Assembly (NCBI GenBank): GCA_964034945.1
Contig: OZ035961.1
Coordinates: 26,389,684-26,453,683 of the forward strand
DNA: 64,000 nucleotides
Source of the DNA: Chrysopilus asiliformis
Taxonomy: Eukaryota > Arthropoda > Insecta > Diptera > Rhagionidae
Direction: 5' to 3'
Shown here in pieces: positions 11,116-23,336 of the stretch. Below the pieces are notes generated by a model. That model searched no databases. It saw only the letters and a list, made by a program, of their open reading frames with translations, and had not been told where the DNA came from. Position 1 is the stretch's first letter. Each line of letters starts with the position of its first letter. The position numbers and the translations under genes were made by a program.

Positions 11116-11760
11116 TAAAAGCTTTTATTTAGCTTGCGTTTGCATCTATCTGTCTGTCAGGGTCAAATCTTGCCATCCAATTCCACTCATCCGATTGACT
11201 TGAAATTTTGCACACATACCGAAGTTCGATGACAATACAATATTTTTACTACGTCTTCCTTGTTAAGATAAGGATAGGTCCTGTAAGGATAACGTGATTA
11301 TCTTTTTCCTTAAACTTTCCGGAAAAAATCTCATCTGGTGGTTTTTGAGATCTCTGAATCAGATTTTGGTATTAAGAAGTCTGTAAGGTTAACGCAAGGT
11401 CCTGTAAGGAAAACGTGATTATCCTTTTCCTCAAATTTTCTGGGACAAATCTCATCTGTGGGTTCTTGGGGATCGCTGAATCCGATTCTGACATTAAAAA
11501 GTCTGTAGAGACAACGTGATTATCCTTTTGCTCAAATTTTCCGGAAAAAAATCTAATTTTTTGGGGTTTTTGGGGTCGCAGAATCGAATTTTTGTGTTAA
11601 AAAGTCCGTAAGGATAACGGAAGACCCTGTTAGGATAACATGATTATCCTTTTCCTCAAACTTTCCGGAAAAATCTCATCTGGTGGTTTTTGCGATCGCT
11701 AAAATCGATTCTGGAGTAAAAATTTTTTTTTTTAAAAAAAAGCTTTTATTTTTAAAAAAT
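11116..11760 (+). repeat. Minisatellite-bearing repeat, copy 1 (about four 121-bp units)
   Basis: It opens aaaagcttttatttagcttg, then a 'ctgtcagggtcaaatctt' block shared with 41799 and, inverted, near 54495. Four tandem units follow (about 11268-11720), each with 'gtaaggataacgtgattatc', a 'ttccggaaaaa' stretch and 'gctgaatc.gattctg'. Unit starts are about 121, 101 and 124 bp apart; the second interval lacks a roughly 20-bp piece. It ends at another aaaagcttttattt. Related copies are at 47040-47260, 54180-54500 and 59632-59920. Confidence 0.75.
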
Positions 11761-11902
11761 ACACAAAAAATGAAAAAAATAATTTCTGTGTACGATATTT
11801 TCTCAATAATGCTATTTTTTTTGTACGATATTTTTTAAAATATTCTGCTAAAGAAATTGGGTTGCAAAAAAAATCGGCAAATACAAATCGTTCAAAAATC
11901 TA

Positions 11903-12823
11903 CAGGGTGCGCCATCTGTTCCTCCGGTATGAGAATGTTGAATAACTTTTTAAAGAAACAATAGATTGCAAAAAATGGTGTTTTTTTATTTAGTTCAATC
12001 CTTTACAATTTATGTGGACTACTTTTTGAAAACAACATCGATCAAATGACCACCTTTATTGGCCACCGCAAACTGTGCTCTTTTTCGGGCATTTTCCATC
12101 ACTTCTTCGAGCATCTCCGTCGGTATGGCAGCTATTTCGGCACGAATATTGGTCTTGAGCTCGTCAATGGTCTTCGGGTTGCTGGCGTAAACTTTACTCT
12201 TCAAATAACCCCACAAAAAGAAGTCTGGGGGGGTTAAATCAGGGGATCTTGGTGGCCAGTCAATATCGCCTCTTTTCGATATCACACGTCTAGGGAATTT
12301 TTGTTGCAAAAACCGTATTGTTTGGTCCGCTGTGTGGCATGGCGCCCCGTCTTGCTGAAACCAGAAGTCAGTCAGACCTTTTTCACGCATTTTCGGACAC
12401 ACAAAATGTGCCAACATCCACCGATATCGATTACCATTAACTGTTTCACCTTCATTGAAGAAAAATGGCCCAATGATGGTTTTTGCGCACACGCCGGCCC
12501 AAACAGTCACTTTTCGATCATGCAATGGTATTTCATGAATCTCGTGAGGATTTTCTGTCGCCCAAATGCGGCAATTTTGTTTATTAACACCGCCAGAGGG
12601 AGTGAAATGTGCCTCGTCGGTCATTAAAACTTGCATCCAAAATTGAACGACTATTTTCAATGTACATCGTCACTATTTCGGCGCGTTCTTTCGGTGTGAA
12701 GCGGTTCATGGTTAAAATTGTACTGGTTTGACGTTTCCAAAATGTGTCTAGGAAAGCAAATCGGTTGACAAATGGCGAAGTTATTCAATGTTTACATACC
12801 GGAGGAACAGATGGCGCACCCTG
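11903..12823 (-). mobile_element. Internally deleted DD41D (rosa-type) mariner, 921 bp
   Basis: The ends begin CAGGGTGCGCCATCTGTTCC on both sides (about 46-bp inverted repeats with four mismatches near the inner part). TA lies outside each end (11901-11902 and 12824-12825). Full-length relatives are about 1.3 kb, so about 0.4 kb is missing, taken from the N-terminal half of the transposase gene. Both termini are intact, so it could still be mobilised by a related transposase. Confidence 0.92.
12019..12709 (-). pseudogene. DD41D mariner-family transposase with N-terminal deletion and frame break
   Basis: The original start is the ATG at 12709-12707 (minus strand), which opens MNRFTPKERAEIVTMYIENS. 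The DNA-binding domain then disappears and the rest of the protein resumes in a different frame. That catalytic part (12660-12019, 213 codons in its own frame) carries MTDEAHF (first Asp, residue 15 of this frame), QQDGAPCH (second Asp, 104) and RSPDLTPPDFFLWG (third Asp, 146). There are 41 residues between the second and third, the DD41D spacing known as rosa-type. The C-terminus KGGHLIDVVFKK looks complete. The catalytic core reads cleanly, but the product cannot bind DNA normally. Confidence 0.9.
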
Positions 12824-12825
12824 TA

Positions 12826-15800
12826 TAAAATAGCTCCGTTTGAATAAATTTTGAATAAAATTCATTAGTGTAAAGTCTGATATTACAGTGTAATAGCAAT
12901 AACAAAATAATTGTGTTTCGAAAAAAGGTATTTTATCATCTTATTGTCTCTATTCTTATACAAGATTAAATATTAATCGGTCACCGTAGCTCAATGTGGA
13001 AGTGGAACCCACACCGACCAGGTAGATGCTGAAAATAAATGTTAAGAAAATCGAAAGTTTATCGAAGGCACAATCCAGGAACAAACATAAAAAATTCAAA
13101 CTACACCGGCCCTATAGGCAATAATTATAAAATCATAAAAACGTTCAGAAATTGATTTATGGCCTTAAATTGAAGATAAGAGAGGTCTTATCGAATATAT
13201 TCAGGGATTTGGGCATGTAGTGAACAACATTGAAAATAATAGGTACAAACAATAATAAAACCTTTTACAAACGCTTAAAAATACTTCTCAGTCGAAAAGA
13301 AAAAAAATCCCCCAAAGTCGGGTACAATCCCTTTCTCTCCAGGGTCATAAAATATTACAATTCGACATTTGGATCGGCATTTGAAGACAGGAGTCTGTCG
13401 CCGCGTAATATGCTGTAAGTTGGCCGCTTTCTCATTCAACATACACAATTATTGTCCAAAGTAGTTGACCGGAACCATAAAGTTTTTCAGTTCTTTTCCT
13501 ATTCCTATATAATTACTGTACGTAATTTTATTCACTTTGTAGGAAAGTATTTTTTGGGGAATTATTATATAAACCTTCGGACCATATCCCAAAACATGAT
13601 AAAATACAAATTGCTAACCGAGAATATGTTATTATTGGTATCTAGTCATGGATACCCACCCGTACCTGCGGTATTTTGGATTCTGTCGGTCAACAATAAT
13701 CTATGAATAAGGAAAAAAGTATTCACTATCAGTTCATATATTTCTGTAAATCGCTAAACAACCAACAACACGTCTAAACCCACCAGGTTACTTCCGTTTC
13801 GGCAGTAGCCGTCGTATAAAAAAATCTCCCCAAAAAAAAGATATGAGAAATACCAGAAAGGCTTTTTGGCTGCCGAAATGCATGGTATAGAAAAACCACG
13901 TCCGCCAGAATAAAATTTTCGGTCAGAAAATTCTAATTTCATAAAATTAACATAAATAATTAATTGGTTTTGTTCTTTTTGCTATCATCTAATGACGTCA
14001 ATTTAACACGACCGTGTGCTCGTATGCTAACTTTGAACAAAATTTTGCTTTGGATTTATTGTTTTGGAATTCGCTTAATCGATACAATAATACTGGACGG
14101 TCGATATGTGTGGTAAAAGTGACAAATTTTATTCAAATTTTAATTGAATATTTTTTCTATCCAAACTGACATACGTACATATTTAATTTATTGTTTTGAA
14201 AATGAAATATTTTCTATTGAAAAGCATTTCTCTGAATACGGAAACCAAGTAATGCATAGATCACAGTTTTTTCTGAGTTCTTTGTGTATTTCTGCGTTTT
14301 TTGGCGTCTTTCCTGAAAAAAAAATTTATTTCTTGTCAAAATCACCCCATCCTCCCCTCCTTCCTCCCCTCCCCTACCCTTTACAGTTTTAAGTACGTTA
14401 ATTTTACCGACAAATATTTAAAATTGTGAGTAATTGAAAAAGTACGCATAGGCGTTTTTTAACCTATCAATGAACTTAGCTTTCATTCTGTTGCGAGAAA
14501 AACCTTTTATGCCAATTTTCATGTTCTTAACTCAAATACTGAACGTTATAGGTCAGAAGACCACATAGATACACTATATACTAGTTCCGTGGCCCAAAAC
14601 AAATTGAGTGCAAATAAGATACAAATAATGAGCACAGACACACGAATTTAAAATTCAGCGGGACTCTCAGTCGTTTATGTTTAGTGAAAAATTTTTTGGG
14701 GTGCGATCATCATCATCCTCGGCGCTACAGCTCTCGAAGAGCCTAGACCTACTCAATTGAGGTTTCATAACAATTTCTTCCCTGCTTTGCACCTACAATT
14801 TTTTACATGGATTACGAACCATGGATGAATTTCAACATTTGTAAGGTTTTTACGTTGCAACCCACCAACAGCAGAGGCCGCGATAAAAAGGGCAATGCTT
14901 TTGGCACCGTTTTTTTTAGCAAAGCGTTGCATGGTAACAGTTCTTCTAGTTATGCAGTTCTGTGGGAGGTCATGAAACCAGTGTCGGAATACCAATTTTT
15001 TAGAAGTTGTGACATGAGGCCCTTAGCAACAGGTGATATTTACCTAAAATTTATTTCAGTCTTGCGTAATGCCTTTTAAATTATATCATTTTAAAAAACA
15101 TTACTGTAACTCTGAAACTACTAAAGGTACTATAGATGGCCAAATTTAAAAAAAAAATCCAGAGAAATTTTTTTTTGAATTGTTTTGGTTGACATAGAAT
15201 GACATTTTTTCCAAATTAAAAATAAGAACATATGTGCCATTGAAAAGTGTAAGCACTTTGTAATTGTGTGCAATACCATTATTAAACCATATTTCAAATA
15301 TTTTTTTTAGTTCATAGCACTTTTGATGCATGTCTAATTCGCTTTTTGAGCTCCCTTCCAGGTTTGCCAATCTTTGAATATATTTAACAACTTTTTTCTC
15401 AAGTGCTATCTCAAGTATCCCTTTAATTTTCACACTATACATACTTACGGTATTTCCATATGGTTTTCAATTTCAAAGCAGAGATTCGCATAACAACTTA
15501 CTTGAAAAGTTTATTGTTGCATAAAAAAAACCTGTAATGCGCGTATAGAACACCCCTTGGTCAATATATCAACTATGTGAATGCCGAAATTTACACAAAT
15601 ATGAATGGAAATATACTAAATGTAAATACTCTTGTAAAACTGTTGACGATGTAAACCTTCTAACGCGACGCGGAGCATGCCGGCGGGTTTTTCATGATAT
15701 TCGCGCCAAGCGATGCAAATTAAATTGTTCATTTCATCCGATGAAGGAAAAATTGATTTATGGCGATGGTTAGATGCTCTTGAAAGCCTTTTAAATGAAA

Positions 15801-18800
15801 ATCATTTTAAGTGTCTGATAGGGGGCAGCAGCATACAGCCACATCCAGACTATATCTAGTTGCCATATAATGATTTCATTCGACTCTGCCAACTACGAAC
15901 ACACGTACGTACATGTGTAGAGTAATTTAAATTCATACGTAAAGTCAACGATTCCTTCCTTTGGAAAAAAAAGTCTCTGAAGCACATGACCTTCGTTAGA
16001 AGACGCAGGACTAGGAAATTGAATTCATAATCCGATAAGGGTAGATTTTGGCTGGTCCGGTTTCCTTTAGGGAAAAGGGTTGCAATATGCCAATTAGATA
16101 AGCTGGTCTCTTATACTTTCATTCCAGCATTATTCCGAAATATAAATGTCTTATTTTTTGTGTATCATCAAAAGCTATGCGTAAATCCCCATACATAAAC
16201 ACACCCCAGGAAATTTCAAACGCCAAAGTTTAAAAACCATTTCGAAACATGGTTTGGTGGCTGTTTTGCTCCCAGATCTCGATGTCTCGTCTGTGTGTTT
16301 ACGAGAATTTCCGTTTGACTGTGTGTTTACCGAGTTATAGTGGCATAAGTCCCTAAAGGGTTAACGCGTCATGAATATTCAATGGGTAACCATTTAGGAG
16401 GATTCATACAGAGATGTAAAAATATTCCAAAAGCGATTGTTACTGTGAGAAAGGGAAAAATTTTCTGGTGGTATGGTGAGAACTTTGCACTTCCATTTTT
16501 TTTAGATACACAATCGCATTTTTGAATTCAAACTCGGTATAATAAAATATTTCCAAAAATTAAAAAGCGATGTTTTATTAAAAATTTTAACTGTTCATGA
16601 AATCAATATTCGGATCATGTCCGGGCAGTCAGAAATATACTGTGCTGTCGTTTGTCATTCGTCCTTAGTTGTCGCTTTTATTGGAACCAAATATATTACA
16701 TATCCTCTATAGTACATGGGCGCCCGGACGTATGAGCAAGCGGGGGCCTGAATTTTGAAAAAAGAATTTTGTTTCTTTAAGTGTCGTTTGCAGCAACTAA
16801 ACTTAGCAACTTAAGGTCAACTTAAAGTATTTAAGTCCCACCATTTCTACGGGTTAAGTAGGCTAAGTACAGCTTAATTTATTAAGAAAGCTATGCGCAA
16901 ACGGGCCTAAAAATTAAATATTGGTTTTTTATTTTCCTTAAAAATAATTTTGATTAATGACTTCGCTTTCAAAGGGCTAGAATTACTTCCCTTTGGAGAA
17001 TTACTTCCCTTCTGATATTCAGACCAGCAAATATTTTTAGCTCTAGATGGATCCCTATTGATATCTTATTTTATTTTATTTGTTTTTAAAATCAGAGATG
17101 GTCCAAAGAACACCATGTAGTTTATAAACAAACCCCTCCCCCCATTTCCCCCTCCCTCCCCCACCCATGAAGGATGTTCACTATCACAATTATATCCGGA
17201 AAATTTTATTTTCCAGTTTTATGGTGGTGCCCCTTACCCGTTAGCCCATCTCCAGTTATTTTCGGGAGGATAAAGGAATTTTGAGCAGCTTTTCAAAGTT
17301 TGACGTGACATATTGGCCCACTTAACAATTTCAAGTCTCCAAAACCTACCTACCCAGATTTTTTGGGGGTTACTAGAGATTTTCAACCAGTTTTTACACA
17401 GAAAGTTTGCAAAAACGTGAAGCCGCAACTATTTAGCCTACTAAAAAACTCGATCAAAATTTCTTCACTTTTTTTGTTTGAAACTGTGAAAAACACTCAA
17501 AATGGAAAATCGTAAATATTTATGGCTGAATAGTGTTTCTACTTAGCTCTCTAACGTACCCTAAACGCAGCGACTTTAGTAATAAACGTTTAATTGCTTA
17601 GAATTCCTATAAAAATATACCATTTTGCAAATCAAATTCGCATATTTTAGACGAATTTCATTTCTCAGATTAAATTGCATATTCCTAGAAATATAATTAG
17701 TCTCAAATACAATATCCTCGTCATCCCACCCCTTTTTGAGAGGGGATAATACGTCAAATCCCACGGAATTGGTCAATTTTGGCCTCTGATATATAAAACT
17801 AAATGTTACCTGAAAATAGTTATCATCCATCAATGTCAAGGTAGAAAATCAATCAAATTATCAGAAATTCAAAACATGGCAACCGTATCTCCATCTCAGA
17901 ATTTTGCCCCGTATTCTTGTATTGGATAAAAAGGGACAATCGATATTGGTTTTAGTGTAATATTCGTTGTTGTGTTTTTTTTTGCTCTAAGGTAAAACTT
18001 TGACTTCCATGATATGGTAAGATATATTGTGTGCGAAATAATCGATTTATGGCGAATCATATAGAAAATCATTTGAAAAAAGGTCAAGTAACTAGGACTC
18101 TGTTCGGTTTAGGATTCGGTTTGAACTTTTTTTTTATCCCTTTTCTGTTTGTCAGTAAAGAAGTAATTTTTTGCACGAAGCGTGTTTTCCACCTGAATCA
18201 CAGGAATTCTAGGTAAATAAAATAGTTGGCGTTCGCTGTGGCGATGGTGGTGTCCGAAATGTTTGTAGCCAACCAGTTTTGCTAGTAGGTTTTTTACCGC
18301 CTTCTTACCTGCCGTCGACGGAGAAACCAACGTTTTGTAGCACGGAGCGGCGGCGTTTCACTGCGAAATGGATCATTACAGTCAGCCTAGCTAAGGTAGT
18401 AATTTTTGTTGATTTATGGCTGTTATTAAGTTATGAATTTTAAATATAAAACTAGAAAAAAAATGTTATCGTGAATGCATTGCTGCTTTTAATTTTAATT
18501 TTAATTTGTGCGATAGTAAAACAAAGAAGTTCTTCGGGGAGTCGAAAAAAAAGCTCACACAACACCTGAATATTCATGGTAAAAATGACTTTTAAAAACT
18601 AATGCATCGGTGATCGACAAATTCATTATTGAAGTTGTCTATATAGAAACGATATTTCTGATAAATAAAAGTTCTACCATATAATTTGAATTATAATTAA
18701 AATAATATAATTTTGATTGATTTTAAAATGACTTAAAGGCTTTTTGAAAGTGATTTAGATTAAAGGAATTTACAAAATGACATCAATCTATTACCAAACA

Positions 18801-19585
18801 TGTGTCCGACCGAAACCGGATTTTGATGCAAGGACCGAACTTTGGTTCCAAACCAAATGACCGAAACCCAAACTTGACCGAAAGTGTAATTTTTGGGCGA
18901 AACTGGCCGAAATCGAAACTTTCCATTGGACACTATCGTTCTAATGGAAGACTTTCCAAGAGAAAAATATTTTTTTAATTAAATCTCTCATGTGGAAGAG
19001 AATGGACCGTTAGGATCCGACTTGGATTCTAATGCACGGAAAATTTATGTAGAATCAAAACTTTTTCATCCATTTCTTTCTCGATATTTTATAATTTTCT
19101 CCTAAATTGCAAAAATATTTTTGGAGTTTATAAACAAAGTCATTTGGTAGGTTTTTTTTTAGTAAACAAGGCGAAGAGGGAGAGCTAACATCCGGTGGCA
19201 GACGGTATTGACCAAGACGCGAAGACAACTGGCAAATATCAGTTGTGATCAACACAAATCTTACCTCTGCAATATTTAGTTTCGGAAGAAATATATGAAA
19301 AATAAATTTTTTTCAAATATCTCAAAAACATGATTTTTTTCAAATATTTTGAGAAGAGTTAGAGATATGAAAAATCGTTAAAGCAAACAATGTACAAAAT
19401 CATCCTCTAAATTTTCTAATATTCATTCTTTCCGAAAAGCGCATAGATTTCGAAAAAATTTAAAAAAAATGGTATTTAAAAAAAAGTGGTATTTAAAAAA
19501 AATGTAACCGTTAGCAGGAAAAGTAGAAAATTTATTCTATAAAATGAGACATGGGATTTGAAAAAAAAAATCCAGGGTATCACTA
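12826..19585. other. Long anonymous stretch, no gene recognised
   Basis: No transposase, splice-bounded exon or RNA gene was recognised. A locally GC-richer patch lies at about 15660-15720, and CCGAAAC motifs recur at 18800-18930. A short open frame at 14807-15079 and its opposite-strand partner match nothing I know. Confidence 0.4.
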
Positions 19586-19589
19586 TACC

Positions 19590-19736
19590 CAAAAAAACAA
19601 TTTGTAACCGTGGTTACAAAAAAAACCTTCAATTTAGGTTACATTTTGGTTACATTTTAGATGGTTTCCGAATAAACCCGCCAAAAATGGTTATTTTTAA
19701 ACCAGCTTCTAAATGGGGGTTTCTGAATCGTTTCTG
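19590..19736 (+). mobile_element. Truncated copy of the CCAAG-ended element
   Basis: It carries 'aaacaatttgtaaccgtggt', 'ccttcaatttaggttac', 'gaataaacccgccaaaaa' and 'ccagcttctaaatggggg', as in the copies at 60016-60246 and (inverted) 35553-35803. Homology stops around 19736, just before a poly-G run, so the right third is missing. Confidence 0.75.
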
Positions 19737-19744
19737 CTCGTTAA

Positions 19745-19769
19745 GGGGGGGGGGGGGGGGGGGGGGGGG
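19745..19769 (+). repeat. Run of 25 G
   Basis: An uninterrupted G25 homopolymer sits at the truncated edge of the repeat fragment. It is G-quadruplex-capable and exceptional in this AT-rich context. Its exact length may be unreliable because such runs are hard to sequence. Confidence 0.85.
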
Positions 19770-22700
19770 TAGACTAAATTTTGTTAATTATGGAAGATCG
19801 TCGGCCGTCTAGCCCATTTCAAAAAACCGCATCCCCGTCGATTCAACGATTCAAAAGTAAGCAGGTGAGGGGTGCCAAAAACGGAAAGTGGTAAGGGTAC
19901 GGTTAGTAAAAACAATTTCTGATTTTACAAGTTATTTTTGTTGTATAAAATGTTTTATTGAAACCAGTTGAGCTTTCTCCACATACTGCTGAAACGAACG
20001 GTCGCTCAAACAGATAAAAAAAAATTTTAGCTTCAGTACGATAAAATACATTCATATCTACATCTACTATGAAACATCCTATTTTAAGATAAAAAAATTT
20101 ACTTTGTGTTATTTTAAAAATAATTTTAAACAAACTTTTTTCCATTTGTTAATTTAATTGCGTTGATAAAATGTGCCAGAAAAAATTTCATAACACATTT
20201 TTGAACAAAACTTTTCATGTTAGTGTCCAGACAATAAGTTAAGCTCTGTCTCTCAAAGAAAATAGAGTGTCACCAAAAGAAACGCGCATGTTTTTTTTAA
20301 ATTTATTCGAAATCTAAATCATTTCGATTAGATACACATTCTAATTTGAATTAAAAACTTGGCACGATTTTTTTGATCTTTTGAAATAAAAAAAAAATCA
20401 CAATGTTTCGGCCCAGTTAGCTCGGTGTTTTTATTTATATTTATTAACAGCTTACAAACAATAATATATCTTTTTATTTGAGTAATTTAAAATAAGCAGC
20501 ACGATTATAAATAAAAAATTTGGAGGCATTCAGGTGCGTTGATCACATGCATGAATCCTGGCCAGTTGCGACTGATGAAAACTACATAACCATAAATTAT
20601 TACAAAAAATTTCCCAAAAACGAAAATCTTTCAGCGCTGTGAAACATAGAAGCAAACACCGGAAAACCGTCGAAAATCCGGCAGCGTCGTACTGTCAGTG
20701 AAAAAATATTTATATATACGTGTATCGTAGCACTGATTCATTTATATGCTCACTCGTGTATGTTAGGAGTTGGAAACTACAATTTCGTCATCACTTGAAC
20801 TTCTGGAATTGTGTGTACACAAACAAAATTTTCGTCTATTATTGAATTTTCTTACAAGTTAGCTTGGAACAAAACTAATTCCCAAAACCGGAAATATGTA
20901 TTTCAAGCGTAGGAAAAGCAATGAATGGAAAAGTCTTGGGGAAAAAAACGTTAATTAAAAAAAAAGTAATATGGGAAAAAAACAAAAGAATAATCTACAT
21001 TACATAAAAATATAAATAATCGTATACACTCTCAGTCAGTGTGTATAGTCGTCTACAAAGTCTTTGAAAAACAAGAGAGAAAAAATGTAAGGAAAAAGTG
21101 ATAAAATGTGTACCCCGGCTCAGATTTACGTAGAGGCGACACCAGCCAAGCCAGCAGGCGGTGGCGTTCAAAGACCGCAACGATCATGTATAATGAGCCC
21201 ACTACGGTGAAAATGTGAAAAACTCTTAAATTTGAATTGAAAAATTTTCACCGAATGATAATCAGTAGAAGGAAAATCCCTGAAAACAACTTTTTTTCCC
21301 TGACTGCCAACATTCTTCGTGCTTTATTTATGTACAAGAAGGTACAGACATTTAACATATACAGAGTTATGCTAAGCAACAGAGTCACAGGGTATTCCAA
21401 TGAAAAACCCAGGACTTGTATCCATCCTTCTTTAGATGGATCTCGTACTGCCACCTTTTAGTCATAGGTCCAGGGAAAATATTTCTTCCTTTTCGCCCCC
21501 GCATGCAAAGTTTCGGGCGACTACTAGATGTTGGAATCGGATATGATGCGCGCTGTTGTTGGGAAATTATGAAAAGCTTATTATTCATATTATTCATGTA
21601 TTCACCAGAATATAAAACAGACAAGACCACCCTCTGATATTATGGTATGGCTTAAGAGGAAAAATCGAAAACAACAGCAAAGATGGTATGCTTTTTCGGG
21701 ACGAAAGAAAAGTTGAATGAATCTACATAGGATAAACACATAGAAACAACAATAGAAAAATATAAGGAGCTTTGTGGCCACCCAACGTCACAGCGCGGCG
21801 GGTAACTTTTATCCCTTTTTGCCTAGTTTTGCATGCACAAGTCAAAATGTCACTCCCGGTACTCCTTGTTACCATCCAAACATTATCCTTGCTTGTGTAC
21901 CAAACAAGAAAGACACACAGTTCAAAGTTACACACAGGATGAGCGAAATTTCCACTTTTCGAATAATCATGAAGAATAAGTTAACAATATATACGGGGAC
22001 GTAAGCGCGACAAGACTTGCGAGAAGGACTAAAAGGATATACCGAGTGGAGTTAAAGGAAGTAAAGGGAAAATCCCCATGAAAAACTGACACTGGCGGTC
22101 GAGGAAGGAGAAACGGATCTACGCGTCGTTTCCAGACAACAAATCAACAGCGAAAACCCGTAAAACCGAAAAATAAACTTTCTACGCTTCAATGAGTTTT
22201 TTTCTCTTTGCATTTAATTCTTAATTTTTTTTTTGTTCACTTGCTTTTCCTTGCGAAAGGGGAATTTTCATCTAAAAGGGAAATAAAGGATCAATCCACC
22301 CGCATAAATATTGTGAAAATATTTGGAAAACTGATGATTTTCAGAGTTCAATGGATATAACTTAGTTTAAAAATAACTGGAGTGTGGTACTTTATGCAGT
22401 ATTTTTCGTTGGATTCATAAAAATTAGTAGTATGCGGCAAATTTGGAAAAAAAATCGTACTTAAGATAAACAAAAAAATATCTAACAGCAGACTTACTTC
22501 TGCAATACTTAATTTCGAGAAAAATATGTAAAAAGTAACATTTTTTCAAACATCTGAAGAACTGTTAAAGATACGTAAAAACTGTTAACAGCGCATAGGT
22601 TTTGGAAATTTTCAAAAAAATATGTTTTTTCAAATAAAAAAAAAAAAAAAAAAAAAAATTAAGGGCAGGTACCCATTATAGTTAACACGTTACTTTTACA

Positions 22701-22925
22701 AAAGTTTGTAGAAAACGACGATTTGGGTAGCACTCATAAACAGAAAATTTGAAGTCGCTAGCTCAACGCGTTCTCGAGTTATTTAAGGTACAAACATCCG
22801 ACAGATGGACATACAGACAAATGCACGGACCGGACATCTTCATCATTTTTCCTGAAATAGATTTCGTATTGATCAGAAAGTTTCTATCTGCTATCGAGAG
22901 GAAAGTAAAAAAGTCGTATGAGATT
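19770..22925. other. Anonymous DNA, no gene recognised
   Basis: Short overlapping frames on both strands at 21.2-22.0 kb show no known domain. A long A-run lies at about 22638-22660, and a short GACA tail with 'gaagtcgctagctcaacgcg' lies at about 22750-22830. That tail suggests a further degenerate HINE-like fragment. Confidence 0.4.
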
Positions 22926-22932
22926 CGCCTTA

Positions 22933-23336
22933 GCGCGGTATTACACACGGCAACTTTCGGGCTTACTTAAGCCGATTTTCGGGAGAAACGACCTCGGAGG
23001 GAAAAGTTGCCACTCGAAATCATGGCTTATCGACAATCTGCATACATGCAAAGCATGTGTACCGGTTTGGGAAAAGTAGTAGGCAGAAATCATTTCCGTT
23101 CTGACCGTCAGCAGGTAAAGATCTTGGGAAGTATATGAGGAGCAGCAATTTCAATGGTTTTTCCCATGCTAACTGTCTGGCAACTGAAGCACGACTGATG
23201 TTAAGTCCACACACACACATGCAAACTTGTGTAGCATATACAAACAGGATTGGCTTATTTAAGCCACAAATGTAAGCACATTGGCTTATTAAGCCCAAAA
23301 GTTGCCGGCTTACTTAAGCCAAATGTGTTCTGGCGC
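22933..23336. mobile_element. TTA-flanked inverted-repeat element with GGCTTA repeats, 404 bp
   Basis: GCGC termini are flanked by TTA on both sides (22930-22932 and 23337-23339), consistent with a PIF/Harbinger-type TWA duplication. The terminal repeats beyond GCGC are degenerate (…attacacacgg versus …aacacatttgg), so the assignment is tentative. Palindromic ggcttacttaagcc-type motifs recur near both ends (22960-22973, 23251-23266, 23283-23295, 23307-23320). Confidence 0.5.

Noticed and set aside
12046..12627. Plus-strand open frames across the DD41D element
   Set aside because: They are antisense shadows of the minus-strand transposase.
12979..13025. tRNA-like phrase 'ggtcaccgtagctcaatgtg'
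   Set aside because: No acceptor stem, anticodon loop or T-arm of correct spacing could be folded.
18800..18930. Recurrent ccgaaac words suggesting a TIR element
   Set aside because: No paired inverted ends or target duplication found.
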